Positions 34,655 through 42,416 of a stretch of 64,000 nucleotides of DNA are shown piece by piece. Position 1 is the first letter of the stretch, and each line of letters opens with the position of its first letter. Source of the stretch: Desulfarculaceae bacterium (lineage in GTDB: Bacteria; Desulfobacterota; Desulfarculia; Desulfarculales; Desulfarculaceae); NCBI GenBank assembly GCA_021737145.1, contig JAIPEN010000007.1, forward strand, positions 124,001 through 188,000. The letters are read 5' to 3'. The notes below the pieces were generated by a model. The model ran no database searches. It had not been told where the DNA came from and was given only the letters and a program-made list of their open reading frames with translations. Both the position numbers and the translations under genes were made by a program.

Positions 34655-35608
34655 ATGCGCACCTCAGCCGGCCTGTCGGCCATCCTGCTTTTGATCATCA
34701 TCATGCTCCTGGCCCTGGCCGGCCCCGCCTCGGCCCAAGACCCCTGGAAGGTGGGCACCTGGAAGACCGCCCAGACCATCCAGCCCTTTTTCTATCAGCG
34801 CTTCCTGCCCAGCCCCGAGCTGAAGGTGTTTTCCTTCACCAACCCGGCGGACCAGAAGATGGCCCTGCTGGCCGGCAGCCTGGACATGTGCGGCACCACC
34901 CTGGCCCACGCCATCCACGCCGCCTCGCGGGGCGAGCCGGTGGTGGTGGTGGCTGCCCTGTGCAACAAGTGCTCGGCCCTGGTGGTCAAAAAGGACGGCC
35001 CCATCCAAAGCATCAAGGACCTGGCCGGCAAGAAGATCGGCTATGTGCCCGGCACCATGCACGAGATTCTGCTGCGCGAGGCCCTAACCAAAAACGGCAT
35101 CAACCCCAACAGCGGGGTGAAGCTGGTCAGGGTGGACTTTTTCGACATGGGCCTGGCCCTGGCCCGGGGTTCCATCGACGCCTTCCTCTCGGGCGAGCCC
35201 TTTCCCTCCCTGGCCGTGTTGCAGGGCTATGGCCGCGTCCTGGCCTATCCCTATTACGGCGGAGGCATCGGGACCATCAACGCGGGCATGCTGGTCAAGC
35301 GCGAGACCATACAACGCTCGCCCCAAAAGGTGGCCGAACTGGTGAGGGCCCATGCGGCGGCCACCCAGTGGCTGCAGGCCCACCCCAAGCAGTGGCTGGC
35401 CAAGGCGGCCACCTTCGGCACCCCGCTCAAGGTGCTTGAAAAGGCGGCCCCCAACATGGAGCTGGCCTGGCGCATGGACCAAAATTTCATAAAGCGGGTG
35501 GCCGCCCTGGGCGGGCGCATGAAGGCCCTGGGCATCATCAGCCGGGAACCGGACTATAATAAGCTCATTGACCTGCGTTTTGTGGAGCGGATCGCCGCCA
35601 AGGATTGA
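34655..35608 (+). CDS. ABC transporter substrate-binding protein, NMT1/TauA-type
   Basis: ATG 34655 (AGGAGA upstream) opens a 317-residue protein with a Sec signal ('ILLLIIIMLLALAGPASAQ') and a periplasmic-binding fold of the NitT/TauT class: 'FTNPADQKMALLAGSLDMCG', 'SIKDLAGKKIGYVPGTMHE', 'ARGSIDAFLSGEPFP'. The class binds sulfonates, nitrate, pyrimidine thiamine precursors, riboflavin or aromatic acids; I cannot choose. Two Cys in 'ALCNKCSALVV' are unusual. It forms a tight unit with permease and ATPase genes, and is preceded by the BioB-like gene. Confidence 0.88.
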   Translation: MRTSAGLSAILLLIIIMLLALAGPASAQDPWKVGTWKTAQTIQPFFYQRFLPSPELKVFSFTNPADQKMALLAGSLDMCGTTLAHAIHAASRGEPVVVVAALCNKCSALVVKKDGPIQSIKDLAGKKIGYVPGTMHEILLREALTKNGINPNSGVKLVRVDFFDMGLALARGSIDAFLSGEPFPSLAVLQGYGRVLAYPYYGGGIGTINAGMLVKRETIQRSPQKVAELVRAHAAATQWLQAHPKQWLAKAATFGTPLKVLEKAAPNMELAWRMDQNFIKRVAALGGRMKALGIISREPDYNKLIDLRFVERIAAKD

Positions 35609-36426
35609 TGAAGCCCCAACCCCCAGACTCGGGCCCGGCCCGCAAGAGATCAGCCATGGCCATGCTGCTGCCCTGGCTGCTGCCCGCCTGCGCCCTGGGC
35701 ATATGGGCCCTTCTCAGCCTGGGGGGCCTGGCGCCGTCCTATCTCCTGCCTTCGCCGGTGGAGGTTTTGCACACCGCCCGGGACTACATCTTCGCCCCGC
35801 CGGGCAGCGCGCCCTATGCCGGGCGATTCGTGAACGACCTCCTGGCCAGCCTGGGCCGGGTGGGGGGCGGCTTCGCCCTGGCCGTGGCCCTGGGCCTGCC
35901 CCTGGGGCTTCTCTCCGGCCGCCTGCGATTCATGCGCCTGTTTTTGGACACCTTTGTAAACGGGGTGCGGGCGGTGCCGGGCATAGCCTGGCTGCCCCTG
36001 GCCCTGGTGTGGTTCGGCATCGGCTTCAAGACCACCGTGTTCCTGGTATCCCTGGCCGCCTTTTTCCCCATCTACCTGGGCGCGGCCGCCGGGGCCATGC
36101 AGGTGAACCCCCTGTATCTGCGGGCCGGGGCCATGATGGGCCTGGGCCGGGGACGCTTGATCTTCACGGTGCTCGTCCCGGCGGCAATGCCCCATGTGGT
36201 CACCGGCCTCAGGCTGGGCCTGGGCATATCCTTCGCCTACCTGGTGCTGGGCGAGCTCACCGGGGTTCCCGACGGCCTGGGCGCGGCCATCATGGACGCG
36301 CGCATGCTGGGGCGGGTGGACATAATCATCATGGGCATCCTGCTCATCGCGGTCATCGGGCGGCTCTGCGACCTGGCCATGGTGGGCGGGCTCAAGATGT
36401 TCAAGAGCGTGCGGAGGCTGGGATGA
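35608..36426 (+). CDS. ABC transporter permease, NitT/TauT type
   Basis: The 272-residue integral membrane protein starts at ATG 35608, overlapping the stop of the binding-protein gene (TGATG). It has about six helices and the EAA-type loop ('AGAMMGLGRGRLIFTVLVPA', then 'VVTGLRLGLGISFAYLV') that contacts the ATPase. It overlaps the ATPase gene by 4 bases, so the three are translationally coupled. It imports the same unknown substrate. Confidence 0.92.
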   Translation: MKPQPPDSGPARKRSAMAMLLPWLLPACALGIWALLSLGGLAPSYLLPSPVEVLHTARDYIFAPPGSAPYAGRFVNDLLASLGRVGGGFALAVALGLPLGLLSGRLRFMRLFLDTFVNGVRAVPGIAWLPLALVWFGIGFKTTVFLVSLAAFFPIYLGAAAGAMQVNPLYLRAGAMMGLGRGRLIFTVLVPAAMPHVVTGLRLGLGISFAYLVLGELTGVPDGLGAAIMDARMLGRVDIIIMGILLIAVIGRLCDLAMVGGLKMFKSVRRLG

Positions 36427-37196
36427 GCACCCGCGCGCCAAGAAAAGCCAACGGCGCCTGTCTGCAGGTGCGGGGGCTGGGCAAGAGCTTTGGGGTCAAC
36501 GGCCGCAGGATGAGCGCCCTGGAGGACATCTCCTTTGAGGTGCGTTCCGGCGAGGTGCTGGGCATCCTGGGGCCCAGCGGATGCGGCAAGACCACCTTGC
36601 TCAACATCATCGCCGGGTTTTTGCCCCATGACCAAGGCCAGGTGCTTATGCACGGCCAAACGGTGACCAGGCCCGGTCCGGAGCGGGGGGTGGTGTTCCA
36701 GGAGGACGCCCTGTTCCCCTGGCTCACCGTGGCCGAGAACGTGGGCTTCGGCCTGCGCAACGGCGACGGCAGGGCAGGGCGGCGGATCAAGGTGGAGCGG
36801 ATGCTGGACCTGGTGGGTCTGGAAGGATTCGGCTCCTATCTGCCCTCGGCCATCTCCGGGGGCATGAAGCAGCGGGTGGCCCTGGCCCGGGTGCTGGTGC
36901 TGCAACCGGCGGCCCTGCTCATGGACGAGCCCTTCGCCGCCCTGGACGCCCAGACCAGGGGAGACATGCACTCCCTGCTCATCTCCCTGCAGCGCCAGCT
37001 CCAGCAGACCGTGGTCTTTGTTACCCACGACCCGGAGGAGGCGGTCAAGCTGGCCGACCGGGTGCTGGTCATGGCCACCGCGCCGGGGCGGCTGCGCCAG
37101 GAGCACCGGGTGGATCTGGAGCGTCCCCGCCAGGTGGACTCGGCCGCCTTCCTGGAGATCAAACGGGCCATTCTGGACGGCCTGGGCGGCTCCTGA
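36423..37196 (+). CDS. ABC transporter ATP-binding protein, NitT/TauT type
   Basis: The start is ATG 36423, overlapping the permease stop. The 257 residues contain Walker A 'GPSGCGKTTLL', Q-loop 'VVFQEDALFPWLTV', signature 'ISGGMKQRVALARVL', Walker B 'ALLMDEPFAALD' and the switch His ('VFVTHDPEEAVKLADRV'). This is a typical importer ATPase of about the usual length. It is the last gene of the unit; the following 180 bases lead into the LacI regulator. Confidence 0.95.
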   Translation: MSTRAPRKANGACLQVRGLGKSFGVNGRRMSALEDISFEVRSGEVLGILGPSGCGKTTLLNIIAGFLPHDQGQVLMHGQTVTRPGPERGVVFQEDALFPWLTVAENVGFGLRNGDGRAGRRIKVERMLDLVGLEGFGSYLPSAISGGMKQRVALARVLVLQPAALLMDEPFAALDAQTRGDMHSLLISLQRQLQQTVVFVTHDPEEAVKLADRVLVMATAPGRLRQEHRVDLERPRQVDSAAFLEIKRAILDGLGGS

Positions 37197-37326
37197 GTCT
37201 CGGCCTCCCTCCCCAAGCATCCCCGTAATACCAGGGCAACCTGAAGCGCGGCCCCCGTGCGGGCTGAAAGCGCTCTCCCGGCCTTTGGCGAAAATTTAAA
37301 AATTCCGGTTAAAGGGGGTTGAATTT

Positions 37327-37341
37327 ACGCAAACGTTTGAG
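37327..37341. promoter_or_regulatory. LacI-family operator, copy 1 (autoregulatory)
   Basis: ACGCAAACGTTTGAG contains the perfect 10-base palindrome CAAACGTTTG at 37330-37339, the central-CG form typical of LacI-family operators. It lies 35 bases before the LacI-type gene. The identical 15-base sequence recurs at 38464-38478 in front of the enzyme operon. TTGAAT starting near 37319 could be an overlapping -35 element. Confidence 0.8.
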
Positions 37342-37375
37342 TTAGGCTTGCTCAGATGTTCACCGGAACCCCTAT

Positions 37376-38395
37376 ATGGCATCTATCAAGGAAATAGCCA
37401 AAGCGGCCCAGGTGTCGTGCTCCACGGTGTCGCGAGCCCTGAACCACAAGAAGGGCGTGAGCACCGAGGTCCGCGACAAGATCATCAAGATCGCCGAGGA
37501 TCTGAGCTATTTCCCTCATTCCGGGGCCCGCTCCCTGGTGCAGAACCGGGCCGGGGTCATCGGGGTGATCATCCCCCGCACCAGCGAGTTCGCCTTTCAG
37601 AGCCCCTTTTACAACCACGTGCTACTGGGCCTGAGCGAGATGGCCGGCCGGCACGACTACAACCTGATGCTCATCATCAACGACAGCCGGAGCTACACCA
37701 GCTTTTATTACCGTCATCAGGTGGACGGGGTGATCGTGGTGGGTAACCGGATCAACGACGAGCGGACCATCGAGCTGGCCGAAAAGAACGTCCCCGCGGT
37801 CATCGTGCCCGGCTTTCCCGAGGGCGAATACCAGAACCTGGCCACGGTGAATTCGGAAAATTTCAAGAGCACCCACCGGGCGGTTAGCTACCTCATCGGC
37901 CTGGGGCATCGCAAAATCGCCTTTGTTCTCGGTAGCATGTCCTCCAAGTACTCTTTCGAGCGCCTGGAGGCCTACCAAAAGGCCTTCCGGGAGCATGACC
38001 TGGATTACGACCCAGCCTACGTGGCGGAGAGCGATTTCACCAAGACCGACGCCTACCGCCTGATGGGCGAGCTGCTGGACCTGGACCAGCCGCCCACCGC
38101 GGTCATCTGCATAAACGACACGCTGACCCCCGGGGTCTTGCAACAGATATTCAGCCGCGGCCTGAAAATACCGCAGCAGATCTCGGTGGTGGCCATCGGG
38201 TGCTCGGACCTGCTGGACCTGGTCCTGCCCCCGCTGACCACGGTGCGCGTACCCGCCGAGGCCATCGGCCAGACCATGGCCCGGGTGCTGATTCAATTGA
38301 TCGAGACCGGGCACTGCAACAAGCGGCACACGGTCATCCCCACTGATTTCATCATCCGGGAATCCACCGGGCCGGCCATCGGACAGGGTGGCTGA
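37376..38395 (+). CDS. LacI-family transcriptional regulator
   Basis: The 339-residue protein has the LacI HTH and hinge ('SIKEIAKAAQVSCSTVSRAL', 'GARSLVQNRAG') and a periplasmic-binding-like effector domain ('VIGVIIPRTSEF', 'GHRKIAFVLGSMSSKYSFER', 'PTAVICINDTLTPGVLQQ'). It should bind the CAAACGTTTG palindromes before its own gene and before the BKACE gene, releasing them when its ligand, probably the transported acid, is present. The ribosome site is weak, which fits a low-level regulator. Confidence 0.95.
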   Translation: MASIKEIAKAAQVSCSTVSRALNHKKGVSTEVRDKIIKIAEDLSYFPHSGARSLVQNRAGVIGVIIPRTSEFAFQSPFYNHVLLGLSEMAGRHDYNLMLIINDSRSYTSFYYRHQVDGVIVVGNRINDERTIELAEKNVPAVIVPGFPEGEYQNLATVNSENFKSTHRAVSYLIGLGHRKIAFVLGSMSSKYSFERLEAYQKAFREHDLDYDPAYVAESDFTKTDAYRLMGELLDLDQPPTAVICINDTLTPGVLQQIFSRGLKIPQQISVVAIGCSDLLDLVLPPLTTVRVPAEAIGQTMARVLIQLIETGHCNKRHTVIPTDFIIRESTGPAIGQGG

Positions 38396-38436
38396 ACGGT
38401 GGGCAAGGGGCCAGAGCATGGCGGCGAGGCAGCGCT

Positions 38437-38478
38437 GAAAAAAGGCTTTTTTCGGATGCAACAACGCAAACGTTTGAG
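38437..38478. promoter_or_regulatory. LacI-family operator copy 2 with adjacent palindrome, before the BKACE operon
   Basis: The sequence ACGCAAACGTTTGAG (38464-38478) is identical to the site before the regulator gene. It lies 62 bases upstream of the BKACE start and is the likely control point of the catabolic genes. Just before it, GAAAAAA (38437-38443) and TTTTTTC (38447-38453) form a tight inverted repeat around GGC, which may be part of the promoter or a terminator for the regulator. Confidence 0.75.
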
Positions 38479-38540
38479 CGATTCGCCCCGGTTCTTCCCA
38501 CGGGTCGGCGGCCACAACGGCAAGGAGTGAGATCCTAAAA

Positions 38541-39407
38541 ATGGCGCAGGGAATACCCTCAGACAAGGTGATCATAACCGTGGCCCAGACCGGGGCCATC
38601 ACCAACAAGAGCCTGAACCCGGCGGTGCCCGAACAGCCCGAGGAGATCGCGGCCTCGGCCTATGAGTGTTTCAACGAGGGCGCGGCCATCGTGCACGTGC
38701 ACGCCCGCGACGCCGGGGGAGTCAACACCTCCGAGGTGGACATCTTTAAGGACATCCACGGCCGCATCCGGGAAAAATGCGATTTGATCATCCAGGACAG
38801 CACCGGCGGCGGACCCAACCTGAGCCAGGAGGAGCGCATCATGTGCCTCAAGGCGGGGCCGGAGATGGCCTCGCTGAACATGGGCTCCCTCATGCGGGTC
38901 AGCGGGCCTTACAAGGGCGTTGCCTGGTCCAACCTGCCCGACGAGATCGACTGGTATGTGGAGCAGATGACCCTCAAGGGCATCAAGCCGGAGATGGAGG
39001 TCTACAGCCACGCCATGCTCGGCGAGGTGCGCCGCCTCATCGCCGAGGACCGGGTGCAGCCGCCTTACTACGTGAACATCGTTCTGGGCATGCGCTACCA
39101 GGGGGCCGAGCCGGCCACCCCCCAGAACCTGGCCTCCATGGTCAGGCAACTGCCCGAGGGGGCCATCTTCAACACCACCGCCGTGGGCGCGGCCCAGGCC
39201 ACCTTGGGGGTCATGGGCATGATCATGGGCGGCTGCGTGCGGGTGGGCCTGGAAGACAACATCTACTACGCCAAGGGCCAACTGGCCGCCAGCAACTCCG
39301 AGCTGGTGGCCCGCATAGCGCGCATTGCCCGGGAGCTGGGCAAGGAACCGGCCACTCCGGCCGAAGCCCGTCAAATCCTGGGGCTCAAGCCCTTGGCCAC
39401 GGACTGA
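38541..39407 (+). CDS. beta-keto acid cleavage enzyme (BKACE, DUF849)
   Basis: BKACE enzymes condense a 3-keto acid with acetyl-CoA to give acetoacetate and a new acyl-CoA. The 288-residue TIM-barrel protein has the zinc-binding 'IVHVHARD' (two His), 'LIIQDSTGG', 'EVYSHAMLGEV' and 'GMIMGGCVRVGLEDNIYY' with the conserved catalytic Arg/Glu region, all typical. Substrates within the family range from 3-keto-5-aminohexanoate to dehydrocarnitine. A dehydrogenase gene 16 bases downstream would supply the keto acid from a hydroxy acid, and a TRAP transporter would import it. Confidence 0.93.
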   Translation: MAQGIPSDKVIITVAQTGAITNKSLNPAVPEQPEEIAASAYECFNEGAAIVHVHARDAGGVNTSEVDIFKDIHGRIREKCDLIIQDSTGGGPNLSQEERIMCLKAGPEMASLNMGSLMRVSGPYKGVAWSNLPDEIDWYVEQMTLKGIKPEMEVYSHAMLGEVRRLIAEDRVQPPYYVNIVLGMRYQGAEPATPQNLASMVRQLPEGAIFNTTAVGAAQATLGVMGMIMGGCVRVGLEDNIYYAKGQLAASNSELVARIARIARELGKEPATPAEARQILGLKPLATD

Positions 39408-39423
39408 GAAGGGGAGCGGGGGC

Positions 39424-40389
39424 ATGAACCTGGAGCAAGTCAAACGCATCGCGGTGATCGGCCTGGGCACCATGGGGCCGGGCCTGGTTTTGGCCTTTGC
39501 CCAGAAGGGCTACCCGGTCATGGGCTTTGATCCCCAGCCCGGCGCGGCCGAGCTGTGCGATTCCACCATCGCCGGCACCCTGGAGAACCTGGTGGAGCTG
39601 GACGGCCTGGACCCGGCCGAGGCGGCCAAGGCCCGCGGGCGCGTGGCCTATGCCAACACCCTGGCCGAGGCGGTGGACGGGGCGGACATCGTGGTGGAGG
39701 CGGTGAGCGAGAACCGCGACATCAAAAAAGAGGTCTTCGCCCAGATCGAGGCCGCCGCGCCGGCGCACGCCCTGTTGTGGAGCAACACCTCCACCCTGAA
39801 CATCTACCCCCTGGTGCCCGAGGCTCTGCTGCCCCGGTCCATCATCGCCCACTGGTTCGCGCCTCCCCACATCATTCCCCTGGTGGAGGTGGTCAAGGAC
39901 CCGGGGGTGGACCCGGCCACCGTGGAGCTGACCCTGGCCGTGCTCCAAAAGCTGGGCAAGCTGGCCATCGAGATCGAGCGCTACGTTCCCGGCTTCGTGA
40001 TCAACCGGCTGCAGCGCCATCTGAACCGGGAGGTCTTCTTTTTGCTGGAGCAGGGCTATGTGAGCCCCGAGGACCTGGACCTGGCGGTCAAGGCCTCCGT
40101 GGCCCCGCGCATGATGCTCTTGGGCCTGGCCCAGCGCGTCGACTTCACTGGCCTGGACCTGAGCGCGCGCAACCTCCTGGACGAGGAGTTCTTCGACCCG
40201 CCCATCGACAACCACCCCAAGGCGCTCTACGAGCACATCGACAAGGGCGAGTTGGGGGCCAAGTCCGGCAAGGGATTCTACGACTACGGCGGACGCCCTC
40301 CGGCCGAGATCTATAAGGAGCGCGACCGCTACATGCTCAAGATCATGCAGAACCTCAAGTTCTGTCTGGAGAAAAAACGCCTGGTTTGA
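39424..40389 (+). CDS. 3-hydroxyacyl-CoA dehydrogenase family protein (hydroxy-acid/carnitine dehydrogenase type)
   Basis: From ATG 39424 (GGAGCGGGGG upstream) the 321-residue protein has the NAD-binding 'IAVIGLGTMGPGLVLAFAQ' and 'GADIVVEAVSENRDIKKEVF'. The catalytic His-Glu region is 'SIIAHWFAPPHIIPLVEVV', and 'GKSGKGFYDY' lies near the end. The 'HWFxPPHIIPLVEVV' form is that of carnitine dehydrogenase and lambda-crystallin-type enzymes acting on free hydroxy acids, not of fatty-acid oxidation enzymes. With BKACE it suggests oxidation of a 3-hydroxy acid to its 3-keto acid followed by cleavage. L-carnitine is one candidate, unproven; the thioesterase domain of many carnitine dehydrogenases is missing. 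Confidence 0.88.
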   Translation: MNLEQVKRIAVIGLGTMGPGLVLAFAQKGYPVMGFDPQPGAAELCDSTIAGTLENLVELDGLDPAEAAKARGRVAYANTLAEAVDGADIVVEAVSENRDIKKEVFAQIEAAAPAHALLWSNTSTLNIYPLVPEALLPRSIIAHWFAPPHIIPLVEVVKDPGVDPATVELTLAVLQKLGKLAIEIERYVPGFVINRLQRHLNREVFFLLEQGYVSPEDLDLAVKASVAPRMMLLGLAQRVDFTGLDLSARNLLDEEFFDPPIDNHPKALYEHIDKGELGAKSGKGFYDYGGRPPAEIYKERDRYMLKIMQNLKFCLEKKRLV

Positions 40390-40731
40390 CCACGGGCCGA
40401 GGAGGCCGGAATGAGGCGAATTGAGGTAACCAAACCGTAATTTTTAAGTTTAACACTGTGCGGTAAACCGTGAATATTAAAAGATTTACTTTTGAGTGGA
40501 TTACCACGGGCCTGAATGGTTATGGTGGGCGAAGAGCCAGACAGGGCAGGGGATGCGGCCTGCTTTGTACAGCCGAAAGGCGGCTCACCGAGGGGGGCGT
40601 TTAAAAACCTGTGGGACCTTGCCGGGCATGGAAACCGTGCCTCTGGCAATTTTGAGCCAAGCGCCCCTGACGGGGTTAGTTAATAGGAGTGTTACACAGA
40701 CCATCCAGAACCATTAGAGGGAGGGAATCTA
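40390..40731. other. 342-base intergenic region before the TRAP genes
   Basis: This gap has an AT-rich part (40425-40500) with a GTTTA/TAAAC inverted repeat (40448-40452 and 40464-40468) and a repeated AAACCGT (near 40432 and 40465). These are plausible regulator or promoter sequences for dctP. No CAAACGTTTG copy is present. I see no convincing small gene. The ribosome site of dctP is AGGGAGGGAA just before 40732. Confidence 0.45.
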
Positions 40732-41775
40732 ATGAAAGTCAAATCGTTCATCGCCGGCGTGGTGGTTTTCCTGGCCGCCTGCGCATTCATGATCCCCGCC
40801 ATGGCCGGACCGGCCACGGCGGCTGACAAGGTCATCACCTGGAAGTGCCAGGTGCACTGGCCATCCTCCAGCTCTTCTTACAAGGGCAGCCTGCTGGTGG
40901 TCATCGAAAGGCTCAAAAAGCGCACCAATGGCCGCCTGATCATCGAGCCCTACGCCGCGGGATCCCTGGTTCCGCCCAAGGAGATCTTCAACGCGGTCAA
41001 GCGCGGCATGATCCCAATCGGCGTCACCTCCGCGTCCTACCCCCGCGCCCAGGTGCCAATCATGAGCGTGGCCTGCGGTTTGCCCGCCAACTTCGGGGCG
41101 GTCTGGGAAGCGGTCTACTACTATAAGTGGATGGGCTTCGAGGAAATGGTACGGGCCGAAGTGGCCAAGCATGGCATGTACTATGCCAGCGACAAGGTCT
41201 ACCCCACCGAGCTGTCGCTCAAAAACCCCGTGCGCAAATTCGAGGACTTCAAGGGACTCAAGCTGCGCTCCTCCGGCACCATGCAGGTGTTCCTCACCTC
41301 CGTCGGCGCCTCTGCCTCCTACATCCCGGGCAGCGAGATCTACGCCGCCCTGGCTTCCGGCGTGGTGGACGGCGCCCACTGGGGTGCGGTGCAGGGCAAC
41401 AACAGCATGAAGTTCTATGAACTCAACAAGTATCACCTGCGTCCCAGCCTCTGCGTGGCCAGCACCGACATCTGGCTGGTCAACAAGAAGGCCATGGCCA
41501 AGCTGCCCGCCGATCTGCGCAAGATCCTGATCGAGACCCTGGAAGAGGAGTTCTGGCTTAGGACCAACCAGTACCAGTACCTCGAGGATCTTACCCTGAG
41601 CAAGATCATCAAGGAAGATGGTGTGGAGCTGATCACCCTGCCGCCGGCCGAGTACGCCAAGCTGCAGGCCGCTGCCTTGAAGATGTGGGATGAGGTGGCC
41701 AAGAAGGGCCCCGCCTGCGCCAAGGCCGTTGAGATGCTCAAGGAGTTCAACCGGAAGATGGGCCGCATCAAGTAG
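40732..41775 (+). CDS. dctP: TRAP transporter solute-binding protein DctP
   Basis: The 347-residue protein has a Sec signal (residues 1-31, 'AGPATAAD') and the DctP fold: 'RTNGRLIIEPYAAGSLVPP', 'GVTSASYPRAQVPIMSVA', and the region around 'GLKLRSSGTMQVFLTSVGAS', where the conserved Arg binds the substrate carboxylate. 'GSEIYAALASGVVDGAHWGA' is the family signature. It captures an organic acid in the periplasm and hands it to DctQM, most likely the hydroxy acid used by the upstream enzymes. The variant resembles binding proteins annotated for alpha-keto or mandelate-type acids, without enough detail to choose. Confidence 0.95.
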   Translation: MKVKSFIAGVVVFLAACAFMIPAMAGPATAADKVITWKCQVHWPSSSSSYKGSLLVVIERLKKRTNGRLIIEPYAAGSLVPPKEIFNAVKRGMIPIGVTSASYPRAQVPIMSVACGLPANFGAVWEAVYYYKWMGFEEMVRAEVAKHGMYYASDKVYPTELSLKNPVRKFEDFKGLKLRSSGTMQVFLTSVGASASYIPGSEIYAALASGVVDGAHWGAVQGNNSMKFYELNKYHLRPSLCVASTDIWLVNKKAMAKLPADLRKILIETLEEEFWLRTNQYQYLEDLTLSKIIKEDGVELITLPPAEYAKLQAAALKMWDEVAKKGPACAKAVEMLKEFNRKMGRIK

Positions 41776-41800
41776 GAAGACCCATCCAGTAAATGCATAA

Positions 41801-41847
41801 GAGGCCGCCCGGCCGGGAAGTGTTTTCCGACCAGGCCGGGCGGTCTC
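41801..41847 (+). terminator. strong hairpin between dctP and dctQ (attenuating terminator)
   Basis: GAGGCCGCCCGGCC (41801-41814) pairs along its whole length with GGCCGGGCGGTCTC (41834-41847), with one G-T pair, and is followed by TTTAAAATT. Placed inside the operon, it should reduce read-through so that the binding protein is made in excess over the membrane subunits. Confidence 0.8.
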
Positions 41848-41873
41848 TTTAAAATTCCGCCAGGGAGTTCATT

Positions 41874-42416
41874 GTGAAAGTCTTGGACTGGGCCGTCGAG
41901 GGCGTCGACGCCACAAACGAATGGGTCGGCAGAATATTATCTTATGCTGTTTTGCTGATGTTCGTCCTGGTGATCATGGAGGTGTTTTTACGATATCTGT
42001 TCAATTCGCCCACGGTGTGGACCAACGAGTTGACCCAGCTGATATTCGGCGCCTACATCATCCTGTCAGGGGGACACATCCTGAAAATGGGCGGCCATGT
42101 CAATGTGGATATCCTCTTCTCGCATCTCTCGCCGCGAGGACAAGCCATCCTGAACATAATCACCTTTCCCGTGTTCCTGGCCTTCGGGGGCATGATGCTC
42201 ATATACGGCTGGTCCCTGGCCTATGAGTCGATGACCATTTTTGAGCATTCGGAGTCTGCCTGGAACCCGCCGATCTATCCGGTGAAGATGATGATCCCCT
42301 TGGGCGCGGCGCTGCTCCTCCTGCAAGGGTTTGTCGATCTGAGGAAAAACATCACCATCGTGCGCACCGGCGCCCCCATTGAAAGCGCGGAGATTGTGGA
42401 GAAGGAAACGCTATGA
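41874..42416 (+). CDS. dctQ: TRAP transporter small membrane subunit DctQ
   Basis: The GTG start at 41874 has CAGGGAG upstream. The 180-residue protein has four hydrophobic segments ('AVLLMFVLVIMEVFLRYLF', then 'TQLIFGAYIILSGGHILKMG') and the conserved 'GHVNVDILFSHLSPRGQAIL' typical of DctQ. It associates with DctM in the inner membrane. It overlaps dctM by 4 bases. Confidence 0.93.
   Translation: MKVLDWAVEGVDATNEWVGRILSYAVLLMFVLVIMEVFLRYLFNSPTVWTNELTQLIFGAYIILSGGHILKMGGHVNVDILFSHLSPRGQAILNIITFPVFLAFGGMMLIYGWSLAYESMTIFEHSESAWNPPIYPVKMMIPLGAALLLLQGFVDLRKNITIVRTGAPIESAEIVEKETL

Noticed and set aside
35568..37196. 542-codon frame as a possible permease-ATPase fusion
   Set aside because: The upstream half is an out-of-frame shadow of the permease gene. 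The ATPase starts at ATG 36423 with the usual 4-base overlap.
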